Source: Marinicella sediminis (lineage in GTDB: Bacteria > Pseudomonadota > Gammaproteobacteria > Xanthomonadales > Marinicellaceae). Taken from it: a stretch of DNA of 64,000 nucleotides. Below the pieces are notes generated by a model. It was not told the DNA's origin. It did not search any database and was given only the letters and a program-made list of their open reading frames with translations. Both the position numbers and the translations under genes were made by a program. Of this stretch, positions 9,251-20,660 are shown piece by piece. Within the stretch, counting starts at the first letter, position 1. Each line of letters begins with the position of its first letter. The stretch spans positions 38,013 through 102,012 of the forward strand of contig NZ_MVBD01000013.1 of assembly GCF_002000055.1 (NCBI RefSeq). Reading direction: 5' to 3'.

Positions 9251-11074
9251 ATGGAAGAATGGGTTGGCGAAAAGTGGCACCATTTCATCACTGGTAAGAC
9301 CCAGCGCCGATATCCTCAGGCAGCCATCAGACTGGAAGACGTACAGACACAACTGGCGGTTTATTTCCGGGCATTGGGTGGTGATGCCGGGGTGAGCTTG
9401 GGTCACACATCAGCCAAAGTGGTTCAGGCACACCGCAACTGGTTACACATAATCGCCGGGACTGGCAAAAAAGCAGAACTGGCACATTTCAGCAGAGACC
9501 ACCTGTACCTGCCGGAAGTGCTCGAATGCCATCCCACCCGGGCATTGAATCAATCCTTGTATTTTTGGTTGGCTGCTCTGGCCAGCTTGAATCAATCTCC
9601 ACATGCCAAACACCTCATTGAACACAATCAATACCTGACCCGGCAGGTCCTGGCACGGTGGCCGGGATTGACAAACATTTATACCTCCCTCAGCCAGGCC
9701 GAACTGAACAACCGACCAGCCCTGAGCTCTTTACCCCATCAGTGGCAACACACCGAACGCCTGCTCAGACTGGTATTGACAGATCCTCATGGCAACCATA
9801 CACGAAAGGGGGAAACCGCACAACTGAGCCAACCGGTCATCATGTGGCTACAGTCAACCGACCAGGCCCTGGCCACCAAGGGCCGGCAAGATCAAGCCGG
9901 TCACACACCTCAACATTCGGCTGATCAGGTACACACAGCCAGTCACAAAAGACACCAGGCAGAACACACAGATACCCAGGAGGAAGAAGGCGGCTTTATG
10001 TCATTCCGACTGGAAAGCTTGTTCTCCTGGTCTGAGTTCATCAATCTGGAGCGCTCTGAAGATGACAGCGGGGATGAAGATGTGATGCGGGTGGCTGAAG
10101 ACCTGGATCACCTCAGCATCAATCAGGGAGAAGCGGGACACACAATCAAACTGGATCTGGATTTGCCTGGCAGTGATTACGATGATGTGCAGTTATCAGA
10201 AGGCATTTTGTTACCGGAATGGGATCACCGCAAACAACGGCTGCAAAAGGACCACTGCGCCTTACAACTGATGGCACTCAGACTGACTGAAACCCACCAT
10301 TGGCCGACAGAATTAAAACCACAGGCTAACCGCCTCAGGCGACAATTTGAAGCCCTTAAACCGATCAGTTATTGGCAGAACAAGCAAGCCGATGGTGATG
10401 AAATTGATTTTCATGCGGTGTTGGAACACCGCTCCAGCCAACAACAGCAAGCCACCGATGCCAATCTATTCCGGCGCCGGGCGCCGGTGAACCGAGATCT
10501 GGCCACCTTAATCCTCACGGATCTGTCGCTGTCTACTGATGCCCATGTCAACAATGACAAGAAAGTCATCGATGTCATCAAAGAATCTTTGTTCCTGCTG
10601 AGTGCAGGATTATCGGCAGCTGATGAACGTTTTGCAATTGCCGGTTTTACTTCAAGAAAGCGCAATCACGTCCGCTATTACCCCATCAAATCGTTTGAGC
10701 AGCCATTTGATCAACGTTGTGAAGAACAGATACAGGCAATCAGACCTGCCTATTATACCCGCATGGGTGCTGCCATCAGGTATGCCACCAGGCAGTTAAA
10801 CACCCAAAACAACAACCAGAAATTGTTGCTTATCCTGACCGATGGCAAACCCAATGACCTGGATATCTATGAAGGTCGCTATGGTTTGGAAGATACCCGT
10901 CAGGCGATCACCGAAGCCAGGCAACAGGGGCTGACTCCTTTTTGTGTGTCGATTGATTACCAGGCTGCCGATTACCTGCCCTACCTGTTTGGTAACCAGG
11001 GTTTCATTCACCTGAACAATGCCCTGGACTTACCCCGAAAATTGCCCAGACTGTTTGTGCAACTGACCCAATAG
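9251..11074 (+). CDS. norD: NorD, von Willebrand factor A protein for NO reductase activation
   Basis: 607 residues from ATG 9251 (MEEWVGEKWHHFITG). I rejected an earlier in-frame start inside the upstream gene. The N-terminal half is helical with an acidic middle region. The C-terminal VWA domain shows the MIDAS motif DLSLST near residue 420 and ends in ILTDGKPNDLDIYEG and IDYQAADYLPYLFG, all typical of NorD. Partner of the AAA+ protein NorQ in maturing the NorB non-heme iron. Last gene of the nor operon: two bases after the stop a Dnr box begins for the next transcript. Confidence 0.95.
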   Translation: MEEWVGEKWHHFITGKTQRRYPQAAIRLEDVQTQLAVYFRALGGDAGVSLGHTSAKVVQAHRNWLHIIAGTGKKAELAHFSRDHLYLPEVLECHPTRALNQSLYFWLAALASLNQSPHAKHLIEHNQYLTRQVLARWPGLTNIYTSLSQAELNNRPALSSLPHQWQHTERLLRLVLTDPHGNHTRKGETAQLSQPVIMWLQSTDQALATKGRQDQAGHTPQHSADQVHTASHKRHQAEHTDTQEEEGGFMSFRLESLFSWSEFINLERSEDDSGDEDVMRVAEDLDHLSINQGEAGHTIKLDLDLPGSDYDDVQLSEGILLPEWDHRKQRLQKDHCALQLMALRLTETHHWPTELKPQANRLRRQFEALKPISYWQNKQADGDEIDFHAVLEHRSSQQQQATDANLFRRRAPVNRDLATLILTDLSLSTDAHVNNDKKVIDVIKESLFLLSAGLSAADERFAIAGFTSRKRNHVRYYPIKSFEQPFDQRCEEQIQAIRPAYYTRMGAAIRYATRQLNTQNNNQKLLLILTDGKPNDLDIYEGRYGLEDTRQAITEARQQGLTPFCVSIDYQAADYLPYLFGNQGFIHLNNALDLPRKLPRLFVQLTQ

Positions 11075-11075
11075 T

Positions 11076-11137
11076 TTGACCCAGATCAATATTCATTGCT
11101 TTTGGTGACGCACAGCAGCCCACTTGATCCAGATCAA
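11076..11137 (+). promoter_or_regulatory. Two tandem Dnr/FNR boxes before the TonB receptor
   Basis: TTGAC-ccag-ATCAA at 11076-11089 and TTGAT-ccag-ATCAA at 11124-11137, 48 bp centre to centre. The proximal box centre (11130.5) predicts a start near 11172, with a weak CATAAA at 11158-11163 as -10. The distal box begins two bases after norD ends. A tandem arrangement may give a class II plus upstream class I activator site, or activation plus repression. Confidence 0.8.
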
Positions 11138-11196
11138 TGACCCCAAGCCCAGCGGTTCATAAACTGCTCACATCCTTTGAGAAAAGAGCATAAAGT

Positions 11197-13383
11197 ATGA
11201 AACCAAAACCAACCATTGGCGCCCTGTTGGCGCTCTGTGGCCTGTCGCTGAATATCAGTCAGGCCAACGATCAATCGCAGCAAACCACTGACCTGGACAA
11301 CCTGGTAGTGGTTGCTTATAAACAAGCCAGACCCATTCAGGAGGTGGTCGGAGACGTCTCCGTCATCCAGGCCAGTCAGCTCGAAGAATCAATGGCTCAG
11401 GACATGGCTGGTGCAATCAAGTATGAAGCCAACATCCACCTGGAAGATGGCGGTACTCGGTTCGGCACCTCAGGCATCAATATTCGCGGGATCGGTGGCA
11501 ACCGGGTGGCCATTGAAATAGATGGCATACCCAATGCCAAAGCCTTTGAACTGGGTTCTTACTCATTGGCCACTGCCGGATTTCCTGAAATTGACCTGAT
11601 CCAAAACATAGAAATCCTCAAAGGCCCCGCCTCAACGCTTTATGGGTCAGATGCTCTGGGTGGCGTTGTGACCATCAACACCTGGGATCCTGATGTGTTG
11701 CTGGCCGGCCATGAAGATGACAACTGGACCCGCCTGCGCCTGGGCTTTGATGGCAAACGACATGGCAGATTCATCACCCTCAGTTCGGCATGGGATGGTG
11801 ATCAGCAAGGCCTGTTATTGTCAGCCACTCAACGTGATGGCAAGGGCGTGATCAATGAATTGTCAAATCTGACCAAAGACACCGCCGACTGGGATGCTCA
11901 ATCATTGTTTGCTAAATGGAACACAGAGTTATCGGGAGGGACCACATTGAGCCTGGGGTTGCATGCCAATCAAAAAGATCAGCACACGCAGATCAATTCT
12001 TTCATTGGTCAGGGTCGCTTCAGTCGCACCACTGCCTTGTCAGGAGATGATCAGTCAAAGGATCACAAAATCCATCTGAACATCGACTTTCTGGTCAATG
12101 GCCAATGGGCTGACGAAGGACATGTGCTGTTGTATCATGCCAACACCCGGTTCGTTCAGGACACCTTTGAAAACCGTTCATCCCGGCGGGGAACACCTTT
12201 GTTTCAGTACCGCCGGTTTGACTTTGACAGCAGCCGCGATGGTCTGGAATTGAATTTCACCCGTTCCTGGTACAGCAACAACACACAACACCAGCTGATA
12301 TATGGTGTTGAGTACACCCTTTCTGCTGTGGAAGAGAGCAGAAATGCGGAAGAGACGAACCTGCTCACCGGACTGACCACTCAGAATCTGTTGGGTGAAC
12401 AATTTCCCCTGCGGGATTTTCCACGCACCGATGTCAGAGAACTGGGAATCTTCATACATGATGAAATCAGTTTTGCCGACAGTCGCTTGACCCTGGTTCC
12501 CGCTGTGCGGTTTGACCACTATAAGCTGTCTCCGGATCGCGATGCGGTTTTTGATAATGGCGCCGGCGACGCCACTGTTGTGAGCATCAGTGAAGCCGAT
12601 TTTTCACCCAAACTGGGGGTGTTGTATGACCTCAGTGATGAAATAAATCTGTATGCCCAATATGTGCGTGGCTTCAGGGCTCCACCTTACGATGATGTCA
12701 ACATAGGCTTTAATCTGGCCTTATTCAATTACCGGGCCATTCCCAATCCTGAACTCAAATCTGAACACTCAAATGGCTTTGAAGCCGGATTTCGATTCGC
12801 CGGAAACCAGCACCAAGTTGAATTCAATGTGTTCCATAACACATACCGTGACCTGATCATCAGTCGGGACCTGATTGGTCGTGACCCGGACACCGATGCC
12901 CTGATTTTTCAATCCCGCAATGTGCAAGATGCCACCATTTACGGTGCTGAACTGGACCTTCACTGGCAGATCAATGACCAATGGCGGACAGACTGGTCAC
13001 TGGCCTGGACCCGGGGCCAGGACGATGTTTCTGATCAGCCATTGAATCACCTTTCACCACCCAAGGCCACCGGCCTCTTGCAATGGCAGTCCAGCAAGAA
13101 AAAGTGGCTGGTAAATCTCTATGGTGTGTTCAGCCAGGCCCAGAATCGGCAAGATGATCCGGATGATGAATTGTTCAACGCCCCAGGCTATGTCACTTTT
13201 GACCTCACCATCGGCCATCAACTCACGCCCAACGGCCACCTGTCCGTTGGGGTATTCAATCTGACCGACCAGAAATACTGGTTGTGGCAACAGGTCAGAA
13301 ATTTTGACAACAACGAAGCCTTGATCGAGGCCCTGGCGCAGGCCTCAAGGCATGCCCGTATCAGTTATGTTCATGAGTGGTGA
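11197..13383 (+). CDS. TonB-dependent receptor, heme/hemoglobin-type
   Basis: 728-residue outer-membrane active transporter. A signal peptide (LLALCGLSLNISQA) is followed by a plug domain with DLDNLVVVAYKQARPIQEV (TonB-box region), IKYEANIHLEDGG, GINIRGIGGNRVAIEIDGIP and IEILKGPASTLYGSDALGGVV, then a beta-barrel ending ISYVHEW. The plug wording matches the hemoglobin/transferrin/lactoferrin receptor group. Two perfect Dnr boxes precede it, and it sits between norD and nirS, so it is expected to be induced during denitrification. Supplying heme or iron for the heme-rich NO and nitrite reductases is a sensible inference; copper or another metal complex cannot be excluded. Confidence 0.85.
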   Translation: MKPKPTIGALLALCGLSLNISQANDQSQQTTDLDNLVVVAYKQARPIQEVVGDVSVIQASQLEESMAQDMAGAIKYEANIHLEDGGTRFGTSGINIRGIGGNRVAIEIDGIPNAKAFELGSYSLATAGFPEIDLIQNIEILKGPASTLYGSDALGGVVTINTWDPDVLLAGHEDDNWTRLRLGFDGKRHGRFITLSSAWDGDQQGLLLSATQRDGKGVINELSNLTKDTADWDAQSLFAKWNTELSGGTTLSLGLHANQKDQHTQINSFIGQGRFSRTTALSGDDQSKDHKIHLNIDFLVNGQWADEGHVLLYHANTRFVQDTFENRSSRRGTPLFQYRRFDFDSSRDGLELNFTRSWYSNNTQHQLIYGVEYTLSAVEESRNAEETNLLTGLTTQNLLGEQFPLRDFPRTDVRELGIFIHDEISFADSRLTLVPAVRFDHYKLSPDRDAVFDNGAGDATVVSISEADFSPKLGVLYDLSDEINLYAQYVRGFRAPPYDDVNIGFNLALFNYRAIPNPELKSEHSNGFEAGFRFAGNQHQVEFNVFHNTYRDLIISRDLIGRDPDTDALIFQSRNVQDATIYGAELDLHWQINDQWRTDWSLAWTRGQDDVSDQPLNHLSPPKATGLLQWQSSKKKWLVNLYGVFSQAQNRQDDPDDELFNAPGYVTFDLTIGHQLTPNGHLSVGVFNLTDQKYWLWQQVRNFDNNEALIEALAQASRHARISYVHEW

Positions 13384-13413
13384 TGGATGATGACTCACCA
13401 CTCAAAAACCGAA

Positions 13414-13455
13414 TTGACCTATATCAATTACAAACCACAAGCCGCCAATTATAGT
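13414..13455 (+). promoter_or_regulatory. Dnr-dependent class II promoter of nirS
   Basis: Box TTGAC-ctat-ATCAA at 13414-13427 (centre 13420.5) and -10 hexamer TATAGT at 13450-13455. Predicted start near 13462, i.e. the activator centred at -41.5, the textbook class II FNR spacing. A GGAG ribosome site lies just before ATG 13524. Confidence 0.85.
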
Positions 13456-13514
13456 GAACAAAGTGGCCTCAGGGTCTTGTATGACCCGGCCCCAAACATG
13501 ATCATCAATCATAG

Positions 13515-15665
<2,151 letters not shown>

Positions 15666-15734
15666 GACGGACATTTGACCTGAATGACCCAGGGACGGGA
15701 GGGGTCAGGTCAACCGTCAATAAACAGCAAAGCG

Positions 15735-15771
15735 AAAGCGCTGCACTTCCTCCGGGGGGCAGCGCTTTTTT
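15735..15771 (+). terminator. Rho-independent terminator after nirS
   Basis: Ten-base stem AAAGCGCTGC (15735-15744) with GCAGCGCTTT (15759-15768), followed by a T-run. A stretch of A's on the other side may let it also serve dnr, whose stop is at 15781. Confidence 0.9.
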
Positions 15772-15780
15772 ATGACTTGT

Positions 15781-16491
15781 CTATAACGCCTCGGTCTCCA
15801 GCAGTGAACGTAATTGAGCCACGTGGTTAAGAATGATTTTTTTCTCTTTAACCTCAATCAATGACCTTTTCTCCAGGGCTTTCAAGGCGCGGGAGAAGGT
15901 TTCAGGCTTGATGGACAACCGAGAAGCGATGTCCCTTTTGGGCACCGCCAGTTTGAGTTGGTATGAGGCTGTGATGTCTGCTGAAACCTGTGACAAAAAA
16001 TAATCAATCACCCTGAATGAAGCGTTGTGCAGGGTTTGTTTGTCCAGTTCATTGACCATCCAGTGCAGCCTGACCGAAAGGTGGCCAAGCATATTGATAC
16101 ACAAGTCAGCGGAACTTTTCAGTAATTGCAAGAAGGGTTTTGCCTGTATGCCGACAATCACCGAGGCTTTCAGTGCCGTTGCAGTGACCGGATATTTGGG
16201 TGCACCGGCAAACAACACCCCTTCTGCGAAGGTATTACCGGCAAATACCACATCAATGATTTTTTCATCACCTTTGAGGGTACCTCTGCCCAGCTTTACA
16301 GCCCCGTCATAAACATAATAAATGTGCGTCAAGTCCATTCCCTGTTGAAAAATCATCTGATCGGCTTGCTTTTGGATCAATTCTGACATACTCAGCACCC
16401 TGGCAAACTGATGCTCATCCATGGCAGAAAACAACACACACGAACGCAACGCATCAACCACTTGTTTATTCAAATCTTTGTGTAACATCAT
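15781..16491 (-). CDS. dnr: Crp/FNR-family regulator of the Dnr type
   Basis: 236 residues: N-terminal cNMP-binding-like domain, dimerisation helix near 130-155, and C-terminal helix-turn-helix (VPKRDIASRLSIKPETFSRALKAL). The recognition helix has E-x-x-S-R (ETFSR), the combination that reads TTGAT half-sites in FNR. The N-terminal cysteine cluster that binds the FNR [4Fe-4S] centre is absent; only Cys 18 and one further internal Cys are seen. That points to the heme/NO-sensing Dnr group rather than oxygen-sensing FNR. It is convergent with nirS and flanks the island whose promoters carry five perfect boxes, so it is the obvious activator of nir, nor, the channel gene and the TonB receptor. 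A shared gene regulon with a genomic FNR is possible. Confidence 0.88.
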   Translation of the reverse strand: MMLHKDLNKQVVDALRSCVLFSAMDEHQFARVLSMSELIQKQADQMIFQQGMDLTHIYYVYDGAVKLGRGTLKGDEKIIDVVFAGNTFAEGVLFAGAPKYPVTATALKASVIVGIQAKPFLQLLKSSADLCINMLGHLSVRLHWMVNELDKQTLHNASFRVIDYFLSQVSADITASYQLKLAVPKRDIASRLSIKPETFSRALKALEKRSLIEVKEKKIILNHVAQLRSLLETEAL

Positions 16492-16667
16492 TCACGCTTT
16501 TTTAACCTTTCGTTATTGTACATGGGAATCACACTTGGGCCAGGGAATATGACCACAACAAAATGATGTGTGCGTCACATTCCGGGTGCAAGCCATCACA
16601 ACAACAGGCAGAAACTGAGCGATTCTGCCTGAATTTGTTTACAATGATTCATTTACCTTTCGCCAAA

Positions 16668-17255
16668 ATGCAGATCAACCTCGACAACGTGACCCAGTTC
16701 ATCAATCAGGCCAACCTGGAAGATCAAAAGGTACTCAATGATTTATTCGATCTGCTGTACGACAAAGTCAAACAACTGGCCAGTATTCAACTGAATAAGC
16801 TCAACCCCAATGAAAGCATCAGTGCCACCCAGTTGGTGCATGAGTGTTACCTGAAACTCAATAACTCAAAAAGCCTGTCCATTAAAAACCGGAATCACTT
16901 TTATTCCTTGTCTGCCCGGTGCATGCGGTTTTATCTGGTCGACCTGGTCAGACAGGCTCACAATCAGAAAAACGAAGGCATCCACACCGAATTGAAAGTC
17001 ACCCAACTCATTCAGCAGGATGACCTGGATTTTAAATTACTTGAACTTGATCGCTTGCTGGAACAACTTGAGCAGATCGATGAAGAACTGGCCAGCATCA
17101 CCGAGTTGAAATTTTTTGGGGGATTTACTTTTGATGAAATCGCTGACATCAAGGGACAGCCCAAAAGCACTGTATTCAAACGCTGGACCATGGCCAAATC
17201 TTACCTCATCAACTTGATTGAAGAAGGACAGAATCAAACAGATGACAACCCTTAA
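16668..17255 (+). CDS. ECF-like RNA polymerase sigma factor
   Basis: About 195 residues. Region 2 shows DLFDLLYDKVKQLASIQLNKL and ISATQLVHECYLKLNNSKSL; region 4 has LASITELKFFGGFTFDEIADIKGQPKSTVFKRWTMAK as a sigma-70 region 4 helix-turn-helix. This is the ECF subgroup usually paired with Ser/Thr kinases (TIGR02999-like). I favour ATG 16668 because the family begins just before the region-2 helix; in-frame starts at 16644 and 16563 are possible, and none has a clear ribosome site. It runs convergently into the kinase gene and overlaps its last 4 bases. No anti-sigma gene is adjacent, so control may be by phosphorylation. Confidence 0.8.
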   Translation: MQINLDNVTQFINQANLEDQKVLNDLFDLLYDKVKQLASIQLNKLNPNESISATQLVHECYLKLNNSKSLSIKNRNHFYSLSARCMRFYLVDLVRQAHNQKNEGIHTELKVTQLIQQDDLDFKLLELDRLLEQLEQIDEELASITELKFFGGFTFDEIADIKGQPKSTVFKRWTMAKSYLINLIEEGQNQTDDNP

Positions 17256-20146
17256 TGCACCGCATCAGGAGGCCTGCCATTTGCTGACAGGGACGCCAGA
17301 ATGGCGCGTGTTTGCTGCCTGATATCCTGCCGGGACTGATGGTTGAATGCTGCCACTGCATCGGCCAATTGCCCCTGGGTCCTGAGCAACTCATCCGGAC
17401 TGCTGCGACCAGCTCGTTGGTAAGCCTGTTCACAAGCTGTCAAAAACAGTTGCTTCATTTCAATCTGACGAAAACGAACGAATGCCCGGTCCACAACACA
17501 CAACTGATCCAGTTGCTGATCATTCACCGTTTCACTGCTGTCAGACTGATTGAGTCTTTGCAGTAACCTGACCCGGTTGATGAAGCTGTGTTTGATGTCT
17601 TCTTCACTGAAGTATTGTGCCACAGTAAAACTGTGTAGTTCGTCACCGCTGACCAGGTAATCAAGCAACTGATAAAGCGAGGCGTCCGGTTTTTTATTGT
17701 ATTCATGCAGGTAGGCCTGTGTTGTGAGCGCCTGATCAATTCCGCCATCCACCCAGTTACTGATGGCTCCGTATGCCAGATAGGCCATCAGGTTGGCTTG
17801 CTGACTCTCCATCAGACCAACATCAGCCTGTAACGCCACCATCACCTGATTGGCCAGATCGTTTTCATCAGCGGCATGGAGCATCATCATCAGATGACCA
17901 AGGCTGGCGGTGACAACGGGACTGCCGGGGCCGGCAGACTTCAGCAGATCAGGAATGAACCTCAATTGATCCATCAGCCCAGGCAGGTAATTGAATAACT
18001 CAAAATGATACATGGCCCGTTTAGACAGCGCATAATACAAGCCATTGTGATTATCAGATTCTTCGAAAATCCGGGTGGCCTGATCCAGAGCCTTGATCGC
18101 CTGTTGCGGACGATCTGTTCTGAGCAGCAACGACGAATAGGTTTCCCAGGTTCTGCCCAGCAGTGAATTGAGCGGATCAATGGCTCCGATGTCCGCGATG
18201 ATTTGCAACAGCATGTCTTCTGCTTGTTGATGCTGTTTCTGGCGAATTTTGGCAATGGCATAATCATGAAAAATCAACTGATAATCAAAATTCAGTTTGC
18301 CTTCGGTTTCCTCCAGCAATGCCAGTGATTCAGTGAAATACCGTTCAGCACGATCATAATCCTGCGTTTTCTGAACTTCAATGGCTAACCTCGACATCAC
18401 ATTGACTTTGACATCAATGTCGGTGAGTAACTGTTCATCTGCGGCATCAATCAACTCTGGCAACAATTGCTCAAACCGAGCCTGATCATGAATGTTCCGA
18501 CCAGCGAAGCTGCCATATGCCTGCAACAGATTCATCTTCGCCTCAGCCACCACATTGTCATCTTGCAGTCCGGCTGCCTGATGAGCTGACAACACCGCAT
18601 CTGAAGTCACAATGGCTGCATCTACCCGGCCCAGTGCCAGGTAAATACTGGCCAGTACATTTCGGGTTTTGAGGGTCAGCTGATCGGTTTCGGGGTACAG
18701 TGATTGCTGCATGGCAACGGCTTGTTCAAACTGAACCAACGCTTCATCCAGTAGCCCCAGTTTGATGTATATTTCACCCAGTTTCCGATGCAGCTCTTCT
18801 TTCAGGGTAAGGTCTCCATTGACTTGCTCCAACGGAATGTCATGATTTGCATCCAGGACTTCTTTGATGGTCACCTGGCCGTTTCTGGCCATGAACGGAT
18901 CAGCCTGATTCAGGATATTGGTCACAAATGCCAGCGAAGCATCAGCCCTGTTGGCTGCCTGATATGCGTTGTGGGCGAAATTGCTGACCATCACCAGGCT
19001 GACCAGTAACACCAGCAGTGCCAGCGCGGCAAAGGCTGTCACCAGTCGGTTGCGGCTGACCAGCTTTTTGACCAAATAAGTTCTGGAATCACTGAGCAAT
19101 GAAATCGGTTTGTTGTGCAGCCAGTAGTCCAGATCTTCAGCAAAATGATCCATGGACTCATAGCGGTCTGCAGGGTCAATCGCCAATGCCTGACGGAAAA
19201 TAAGTTTCAGTTCATGGGACATTGAAGCTTCTTGCAACAATTGATCAATGTGGTCACGATCAACCTGAGGATCATAATTCTGCGGGTCAATATTGGGCAA
19301 TGCAGGGGTTTGCAACAATTGTGTCAGGGTGGTGGCTGCCAGTGAAAACACATCGGTTACCACAGAGATATCCTGCCCAAGGATCTGTTCGGGTGAAGCA
19401 ATTTCCGGCGTGTAAACCCTCAGGCCAGCATCCTCGTGCTGATGTTCAGAAGAAGCAATACCAAAATCAACCACCACCACATGATGATTGTCGTCGATCA
19501 GGATGTTACTGGCTTTCAGGTCACGGTGTATCACCAGATTGCCATGAGCATAACTGATGGCTCTGGCCACCTTTAGACACAACAGAATAATTTCCCGCTG
19601 AGACAGCCCTTGTTGTTTCACATACTGATCAAATGGAACCCCATTGGCCACATAATCCATCACCATGTAAAACAATCCATCATCACTGACTCCACCGTGG
19701 TGCATGGTGATGATGTTGGGATGCCGCAACCTGGAGAGGATGGTTTGTTCGTGGTTAAACAATTCTTTGCTGGCATCTGACACCTGCCAGCCTGCCATCA
19801 CTTTGATCGCCACTTTTTTCTGGATCGAACCATCCGTTCGCTCTGCCAGGTAAATTGATGACATGCCTCCCCGGGAGATGAGTTTCAACAAATGGTATTC
19901 ACCCAGCTGTTCTCCTGACAGGTCATTGCCCTGTTGAAGGTGTTGTTTGAACAAGTCCTGAGCATTGGTGTCCATAAGCGTGTCTTTCGTGTGAACCCCG
20001 AACAACAGCCGGCGAACGGCAGATTGCTCCTCTTCGGAAAGGTCCGTCATGGCATGCAGCTTTTTCAGTGCAACCGGTAGCGGGTAATCAAACAATGATT
20101 CAAAGATGGGTTTGACTTTTTTCCATTTGGCGATGTCGGTGATCAT
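17252..20146 (-). CDS. Membrane Ser/Thr protein kinase with TPR tail
   Basis: 964 residues. A short N-terminal helical region is followed by a Hanks-type kinase domain at about residues 83-340: glycine loop ISRGGMSSIYLAE near 90, catalytic Lys in KVAIKVM, catalytic loop HRDLKASN near 205, DFGIAS near 227, and APE-like PEIASPEQ. One membrane helix lies near 362-384 (TAFAALALLVLLVSLVMV). The rest is an extracytoplasmic helical region with several TPR-like repeats, e.g. LGEIYIKLGLLDEALVQFEQA. All catalytic residues are present. The likely target is the convergently encoded sigma factor; kinase-sigma pairs of this type are known, but phosphorylation here is inference. The genes overlap tail to tail. 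Confidence 0.9.
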   Translation of the reverse strand: MITDIAKWKKVKPIFESLFDYPLPVALKKLHAMTDLSEEEQSAVRRLLFGVHTKDTLMDTNAQDLFKQHLQQGNDLSGEQLGEYHLLKLISRGGMSSIYLAERTDGSIQKKVAIKVMAGWQVSDASKELFNHEQTILSRLRHPNIITMHHGGVSDDGLFYMVMDYVANGVPFDQYVKQQGLSQREIILLCLKVARAISYAHGNLVIHRDLKASNILIDDNHHVVVVDFGIASSEHQHEDAGLRVYTPEIASPEQILGQDISVVTDVFSLAATTLTQLLQTPALPNIDPQNYDPQVDRDHIDQLLQEASMSHELKLIFRQALAIDPADRYESMDHFAEDLDYWLHNKPISLLSDSRTYLVKKLVSRNRLVTAFAALALLVLLVSLVMVSNFAHNAYQAANRADASLAFVTNILNQADPFMARNGQVTIKEVLDANHDIPLEQVNGDLTLKEELHRKLGEIYIKLGLLDEALVQFEQAVAMQQSLYPETDQLTLKTRNVLASIYLALGRVDAAIVTSDAVLSAHQAAGLQDDNVVAEAKMNLLQAYGSFAGRNIHDQARFEQLLPELIDAADEQLLTDIDVKVNVMSRLAIEVQKTQDYDRAERYFTESLALLEETEGKLNFDYQLIFHDYAIAKIRQKQHQQAEDMLLQIIADIGAIDPLNSLLGRTWETYSSLLLRTDRPQQAIKALDQATRIFEESDNHNGLYYALSKRAMYHFELFNYLPGLMDQLRFIPDLLKSAGPGSPVVTASLGHLMMMLHAADENDLANQVMVALQADVGLMESQQANLMAYLAYGAISNWVDGGIDQALTTQAYLHEYNKKPDASLYQLLDYLVSGDELHSFTVAQYFSEEDIKHSFINRVRLLQRLNQSDSSETVNDQQLDQLCVVDRAFVRFRQIEMKQLFLTACEQAYQRAGRSSPDELLRTQGQLADAVAAFNHQSRQDIRQQTRAILASLSANGRPPDAVH

Positions 20147-20211
20147 TGGCTTTTTGCACTGTTTTTACCGGGTTATTTATCATCACTGATTCAGGTTAAC
20201 CTGGTCAATAT

Positions 20212-20235
20212 AAAAATTGGCTTCATCAAGCCAAT
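20212..20235 (-). terminator. Hairpin with T-run on the minus strand upstream of the kinase gene
   Basis: ATTGGCTT (20216-20223) pairs with AAGCCAAT (20228-20235). Read on the minus strand the stem is followed by TTTTTA. It lies 66 bp before the kinase start, so it is either a leader attenuator or the end of a short minus-strand RNA from 20240-20650. The rest of the 514-bp gap 20147-20660 shows no convincing gene. Confidence 0.5.
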
Positions 20236-20595
20236 CCCAGCAACCTGGTCAATCAGATCGAGCCACCGGCTGGAAATTTCAAAAAGGGGGGCTAAAAACA
20301 ATTCCATTCAATTCCGGTGACTCTGGGCTCAAGCCGGACATAATTGTGTGTGCGATCAATGAACCGGCATTTTTAAGATGCTTATATTCAGTATTCGAAA
20401 TTGTCAGAAAAAAATTCACTCCCCGGTAAAAATAATTGAACCCAAGCGATGATTTGAACGCAATGACTGGGTTGACGGTGTCTTTTATCCAACCGCATGG
20501 CTTCATCTACTCTTCTATCAGGAATAAATACAATGGCATCCAGCAACTGAATCCTCAATGATCACTGACAGTTACCCATGTATGCACAAGTTTCA

Positions 20596-20625
20596 TTGAT
20601 TGGTGACCATCGGATTCATTATAAT
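20596..20625 (+). promoter_or_regulatory. Candidate sigma-70 promoter of the hydroxylase/sulfotransferase pair
   Basis: TTGATT at 20596-20601, an 18-bp spacer and a perfect TATAAT at 20620-20625, 36 bp before the ATG at 20661. Confidence 0.5.
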
Positions 20626-20660
20626 CAATCATTCATCTTCACGCTGACAATCAAAAAACA

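Noticed and set aside
20279..20506. 75-residue minus-strand frame in the kinase leader gap
   Set aside because: No ribosome site or conserved look; may overlap an RNA but is not supported as a protein.
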